A stretch of 64,000 nt of DNA from Ciona savignyi (Eukaryota; Chordata; Ascidiacea; Phlebobranchia; Cionidae). Made by a program: the position numbers and the translations under genes. Positions 60,201-64,000 of the stretch are shown piece after piece. The first letter of the stretch is position 1, and each line of letters opens with the position of its first letter. Location: contig CH003221.1 in assembly GCA_000149265.1 (NCBI GenBank), forward strand, positions 23,522 to 87,521, given 5' to 3'. The notes beneath the pieces were generated by a model. The model was not told the DNA's origin and made no database searches. It worked only from the letters and a program-made list of their open reading frames with translations.

Positions 60201-63200
60201 GAAATAAACAAAAATGATGGTTGCAACACTTTGTCCGGCCGATTAGTTTGGTGAATTAGTGCTTTTCATCCGAAAGGTTGGAGGTTTCTATACTTAATCA
60301 CGTAGCGGACATTGCCTGAACCCAGCGGATTAATGGATTCTAACAAACTAAGGGAATGTTTTAATCATTTACAACACACTGCAATAGCTTCGGTGGGTGC
60401 GGGATGATCTGATGATTACTCAAGTAATAACCCCCCTTGCATTTCCCCATTCGTATAAGCATCAAGAGTGCAATCTGCACAATATTGTAGAAAATTGTGA
60501 AGAAATTCAACCCGACATCGAAAGTGATGAGGAGCGAAGTGAAGATCGAATCCTCCGAGTTTCGGGATCATCGAGATGCGGTGATTGCAGGGGTGAAGGA
60601 GGGGGAATCCAAGGTCTTCACTAACCCTCCCCCCAGACCCCAACCTGGTGAGCTATTTCTATCAATCGACATTTAAGCCTCGGATAATTTGTGTACAGCC
60701 CACCAATACCCCCCTTGGCACCCACAATCCAACACCAGTTGACCTATGTTCTGACAATTGACCGAGTTACCCGTCATCATTCAATTCTCACGGACGTAAG
60801 ATTAAATTTTTCCCAACAAAACAGCTAGGAGATGCAAAATCAACACCTTTATTTCCACAAGCACTGCTCCACTATTACACAACTTTACAGCTAATCGAGA
60901 ACACCGGTGCGCAGCCTAGCACATGCTGCTTTCAACCGTAGCAGGATTAAGAAATTACCACCATTGTTGCTTATAAAAATACACACTAATACCATTACTC
61001 AGCACACTTGTCACGTCAGACTGTGTATAAAGGTAAATTTAATTGCTGGTACATGACCTTTAGTACTTGCTCAATGAATGACACAAACGATGAGCAAGAT
61101 GTTTCGATCCAAACTGTTTTGGTTGATTACCTGAATTGTATCACATTCAACCGTTGACTGTTTTGTTTAGTTCTTCTTCAAGTAAATTTGTTATCGTTTA
61201 ATTCCAACATTCAAATATAATCTTCGCAGCACCAACAGCCAATGGAAGCAAGCCAAGACATGAACATCAATTTACTACCAGCTCTTCACAAAATAAGGTT
61301 CAACATTTTCCATTTGTCTCATTTCATTACAACCAGCTATTTATTTTAAAACAAATTTATCCGAATATTTCATGGTTTGATGGTTTATTTGACAGGAAAG
61401 TTTTCAACTTGATTCTGCATCGGTGGATCAGTTGGTGCAGATGGGGTTTCCCCTCTATGATGTGGAGACAGCTCTTCATAGATGTGGGAACGATGTCGAC
61501 GCTGCGTTGGATCGTTTGCTTCAGGGGGGTGGGAGCAAAGATGGTGGGCGTGGTTTTAGGGGTGGATATGGGGACAAAGATGGAGGAAATGGGGGCAGAG
61601 GGGGACGGTTTGGTGCAAATGATGACAAACGTGGGGAAAGGTGGGAAGGGTCTGAGACCAGGGGGGGTCGACAAGGAACAAGGGGGGGTCGCCATGGGGC
61701 TTGGAATGATGGACGTGGGTCGAGAGAGGATGGGCGTGGGTCGAGGGGTGAAGAAAGTGAGTCACGTGGCAGAGGACGAAGGGGTGGAAGACGTGGTAAA
61801 CCACATGTTACTGTGGTATATATGGGTGGGGGCTCTTTCACGAGATAATGCGCCATCGGGGTATCTGAGCTGTTACAAAGTGCAATAAATTGTATGAGAT
61901 GTTGCAACAGTTGTAGTACAGCCCACTAATGCACTGGGTTTAGGATGGTTTAGACTTGTCTACAGACAACACATAATGAAACCAGACTGTTAACTGATGT
62001 TGGCTTCCCACCAAGATTAATAGTGTAGAAGCATTTACCAACTGCAGAAGTTGTATTGCCGGGTTACGGGTATGCCATGTTTAACTCACATGCACAAGAT
62101 AGTTTAGCAATACTAACTCTGGAGGGCATTGTAACACAGTCAACCATTAGATACCACATGGCTTGGCAGAGCTATTTTTACAGGCTGTTGATTCATTGCA
62201 ATATATTTGTTTAATCCAATAAACATGGGGTTGAATCAATTTCCATTAAACGCGTTGTCGAAGCCACTGCTTAGAGCCAAGTATCAATAGCAGCTGGTGT
62301 CGGTCGAATATGTGGATCAACCACCAATGCGCTTGTTGAACAGGTGACGCAGATGACAACGACCATCAACAGAGCAGCAAGAGTGCGACGCTCTTTGATT
62401 TCCTTGAGTCCTCCATCCCAGCAACCCATGCTAAAGGTAACCATGCATAACTCAACATAAACAATCGGGTAAAACAGCAAATGTAGCACATTGTTGTCAC
62501 TAGGAACTGATGTGTGTTTATTCATTTTGCTACGGTGGAAATTTCATATTTTGTGGCAATTGAGATGTTAAATTGATTAATCCTTGTACAATAACACCAG
62601 TAATTGACGCCAAGCATATGTTAGCTTGCACGAAGAGGTTGCCATTATACAGCGTGACGGTAGCAGGTTAATGTTGCCATAGATGGGGTTCGAATTAACG
62701 ACCAGCCACATTCCACATTAACGACCAGCCACATCAGTAGCGTTGATGAGTGATCTCAATGAAACCATAGCAACTAAAACTGAAGTGGTCGGTTGATATG
62801 CAACACCTACCACATTTATATATTTCCCGTTCACGAGGATAAACATGAATATCCAACAACAGTGTTGAAGAGGATATTGATGATTGTCCATGTGAATGGG
62901 AAAACCAAGGATGTTAACACACAGGCAATCGTCAGATCACCTCGCGCCCACCATCGGGTTACCGTAGCTATTGCAGTGTGTTGTGTATGATTCACACGTT
63001 CCTTCAATTTGGTAGAACCCATTAATCCGCTGGGTTCAGGCAAATGTCTGTTAAGTGCCTTGCCCAAGGACACAACCGACTAGCTAGCGAACATTTTCGA
63101 ACCACCAAACCCTTCAGCTAAAAGGCACACACTAAACCACCAAGCAAATCTGCCCGAGTATGTCTGATCGGTAGTTGATGATTCCAGACCCCACACCAAA

Positions 63201-63718
63201 TAAGGATGAGATTGATGATGATTATCTGATGGATTATGTGAGAGAACTCAGTTTGGTGGAGACAAGTGGACGACAAACACCAAATCGAGATGAATCTGCA
63301 GGTTTGAGGGAATTACATTAGTTTGATTCTATTTGCACATTTATATAATATTTCTATTTTCACATTTATATAATATTTCTATTTCCACATTTATATAATA
63401 TTTCTATTTTCACATTTATATAATATTTCTATTTACACATTTATATAATATTTTTATTTCCACATTTATATAATATTTCTATTTTCACATTTATATAATA
63501 TTTCTATTTTCACATTTATATAATATTTCTATTTTCACATTTATATAATATTTCTATTTGCACATTTATATAATATTTCTATTTTCACATTTATATAATA
63601 TTTCTATTTCCACATTTATATAATATTTCTACCCAGGTCCCCGGACTTCCAGAGACGAATATCTAGGACGACCCACCCAACCCCCGTTGAGGAGAGAAAA
63701 TCAAACAAACATTCCAAA
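57202..63718 (+). CDS. TDRD3: Tudor domain-containing protein 3 (partial at both ends)
   Basis: Exons read: 57202-57315, 57709-57768, 58486-58647, 59041-59182, 59562-59630, 60491-60647, 61230-61297, 61396-61795, 63188-63301 and 63637-63718. They follow human TDRD3: DUF1767/OB-fold part (KDIISVSLN, IGEKFLPDDIN, PPPGTKIRL, NGFLLLN), the hallmark PPPFVPFGQ, a Q/E-rich linker (RDAVIAGVKEGESK), a UBA domain at 61423-61530 (LVQMGFPLYDVETALHRCGND), an unusually long RG-rich tract, and the LMDYVREL segment like human LFDFLESK. The Tudor domain would lie beyond 64000. Human TDRD3 binds TOP3B by the OB fold and methyl-arginine by Tudor. The exon at 58486 needs a one-base shift near 58530-58537. Exon 61396 may instead run to a stop at 61846-61848. 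Confidence 0.9.
60240..60460 (+). repeat. tRNA-derived SINE in TDRD3 intron
   Basis: Head TTTGGTGAATTAGTGC ... followed by gacattgcctgaacccag, tgcaatagcttcgg and gatgatctgatgattac, the family body in plus direction. It ends about 30 bp before the exon at 60491. Confidence 0.7.
60820..60960 (+). repeat. dispersed repeat, partner of 45020-45135
   Basis: acagctaggagatgcaaaatcaacacc ... tctgctccactattac-type blocks and gagaacaccgg are shared with 45020-45135. Lies in a TDRD3 intron. Confidence 0.65.
61849..63187. other. TDRD3 intron with repeats
   Basis: Holds a SINE fragment near 61920 and the full SINE at 62820-63165. An 84-codon minus-strand frame at 62271-62525 has no recognisable features. 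Confidence 0.5.
62820..63165 (-). repeat. tRNA-derived SINE, most complete copy
   Basis: On the minus strand it starts with a tRNA-like head near 63150 (GCTTGGTGGTTTAGTGTGTGCC, then GGTTCGAAAA as a B box), followed by the body gctagtcggttgtgtccttg ... gcgaggtgatctgacgattg ... and ends near gttatcctcgtg at 62840. Confidence 0.78.
63336..63635. repeat. 25-bp minisatellite, 12 copies, at a splice acceptor
   Basis: Unit starting cacatttatataatatttct repeats with an exact 25-bp period from 63336 to 63611. Only the last base or two before each cacat vary (g, t, c or a) with one t change. The last copy runs straight into acccag, the 3' splice site of the TDRD3 exon at 63637. Confidence 0.95.
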
Positions 63719-64000
63719 GTAATTTCATGCATTTTAAATATAATAAGATGACTTGTGATAATGCAAACAAATCTGAACCTTTTCTTCTTAATTCAATCTA
63801 TCAATACTTATTTTGTTGCTAATAAGCTTAAAGCCGTGTCTACGCTGAGGCTGTCTGAGACGTACTGGGTTTAATGTTGGAAGTATCTGCATTGGGCATT
63901 CATTATATCAGGCATGGTCAAGTGTGGAAATCTTTACCAAGCGAACAATAATTACAGGCAAAGCCAGAGTTCATTTTGTAGGGCATTACATGCTGTAATA
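63719..64000. other. right edge, probably TDRD3 intron
   Basis: The exon at 63637 ends either at a donor (AA|gtaatt) or at an in-frame TAA (63720-63722). No further exon is seen before the window ends. Confidence 0.45.

Noticed and set aside
61357-61907. Minus-strand proline/histidine-rich frames
   Set aside because: Mirror images of the RG-rich TDRD3 exon.
62271-62525. 84-codon minus-strand frame with a hydrophobic stretch
   Set aside because: Lies inside a TDRD3 intron among repeats, no start context or homology recognised.
63336-63635. CRISPR-like array
   Set aside because: The repeats are contiguous with no spacers and lie in a eukaryotic intron.

Overview
The window looks like nuclear DNA of a tunicate of the genus Ciona. 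The evidence is a perfect copy of the 16-nt Ciona spliced-leader sequence (reverse strand, 18015-18030 and 19869-19884), AT-rich introns with GT-AG borders, and small-intron animal genes whose proteins match C19orf12, dynactin subunit 4 (DCTN4), ARPC3 and TDRD3. It is a draft scaffold with two 100-N gaps (5958-6057 and 18160-18259), and the three contigs partly repeat each other.

Layout. 1-4856, 6058-9125 and 18031-21724 are a tandem array of valine tRNA genes, all on the minus strand. Each ~1.2 kb unit holds one Val-CAC and one Val-TAC gene. One tRNA-Val gene in the array is split by a ~8.9 kb L1/Tx1-type non-LTR retrotransposon (9126-18030, minus strand). It has a 6-bp target duplication, an AATAAA and A-tail at its 3' end, and the spliced-leader sequence as its first 16 nt. 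The element carries a two-zinc-knuckle ORF1 and an endonuclease-reverse transcriptase ORF2, both broken, plus a nested insertion and an internal 337-bp tandem repeat. 22.5-23.8 kb holds a two-exon C19orf12 homologue; its first exon is repeated at 5632-5791 at the end of contig 1. 25.9-39.9 kb is a satellite block of ~0.45-0.64 kb monomers in a higher-order A-B-D-C pattern (~2.2 kb), with worn edges. 43.1-48.8 kb is non-coding, with a possible promoter, a textbook hAT-type MITE and SINE copies. 48.8-53.1 kb is DCTN4, 55.7-56.2 kb an intronless ARPC3, and 57.2 kb to the edge a TDRD3 gene whose last visible intron is a 25-bp minisatellite.

How it fits together. The protein genes are unrelated housekeeping genes: membrane/mitochondrial homeostasis, dynein adaptor, actin nucleation and RNA-topoisomerase scaffold. 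The striking part is the left third. A multicopy tRNA array serves as the target of a retrotransposon whose inserted copy starts with the host spliced leader, and the neighbouring contig seems to carry the empty site. The end of the array breaks at almost the same tRNA position. The contig overlaps imply that part of the apparent duplication is an assembly effect of two haplotypes.
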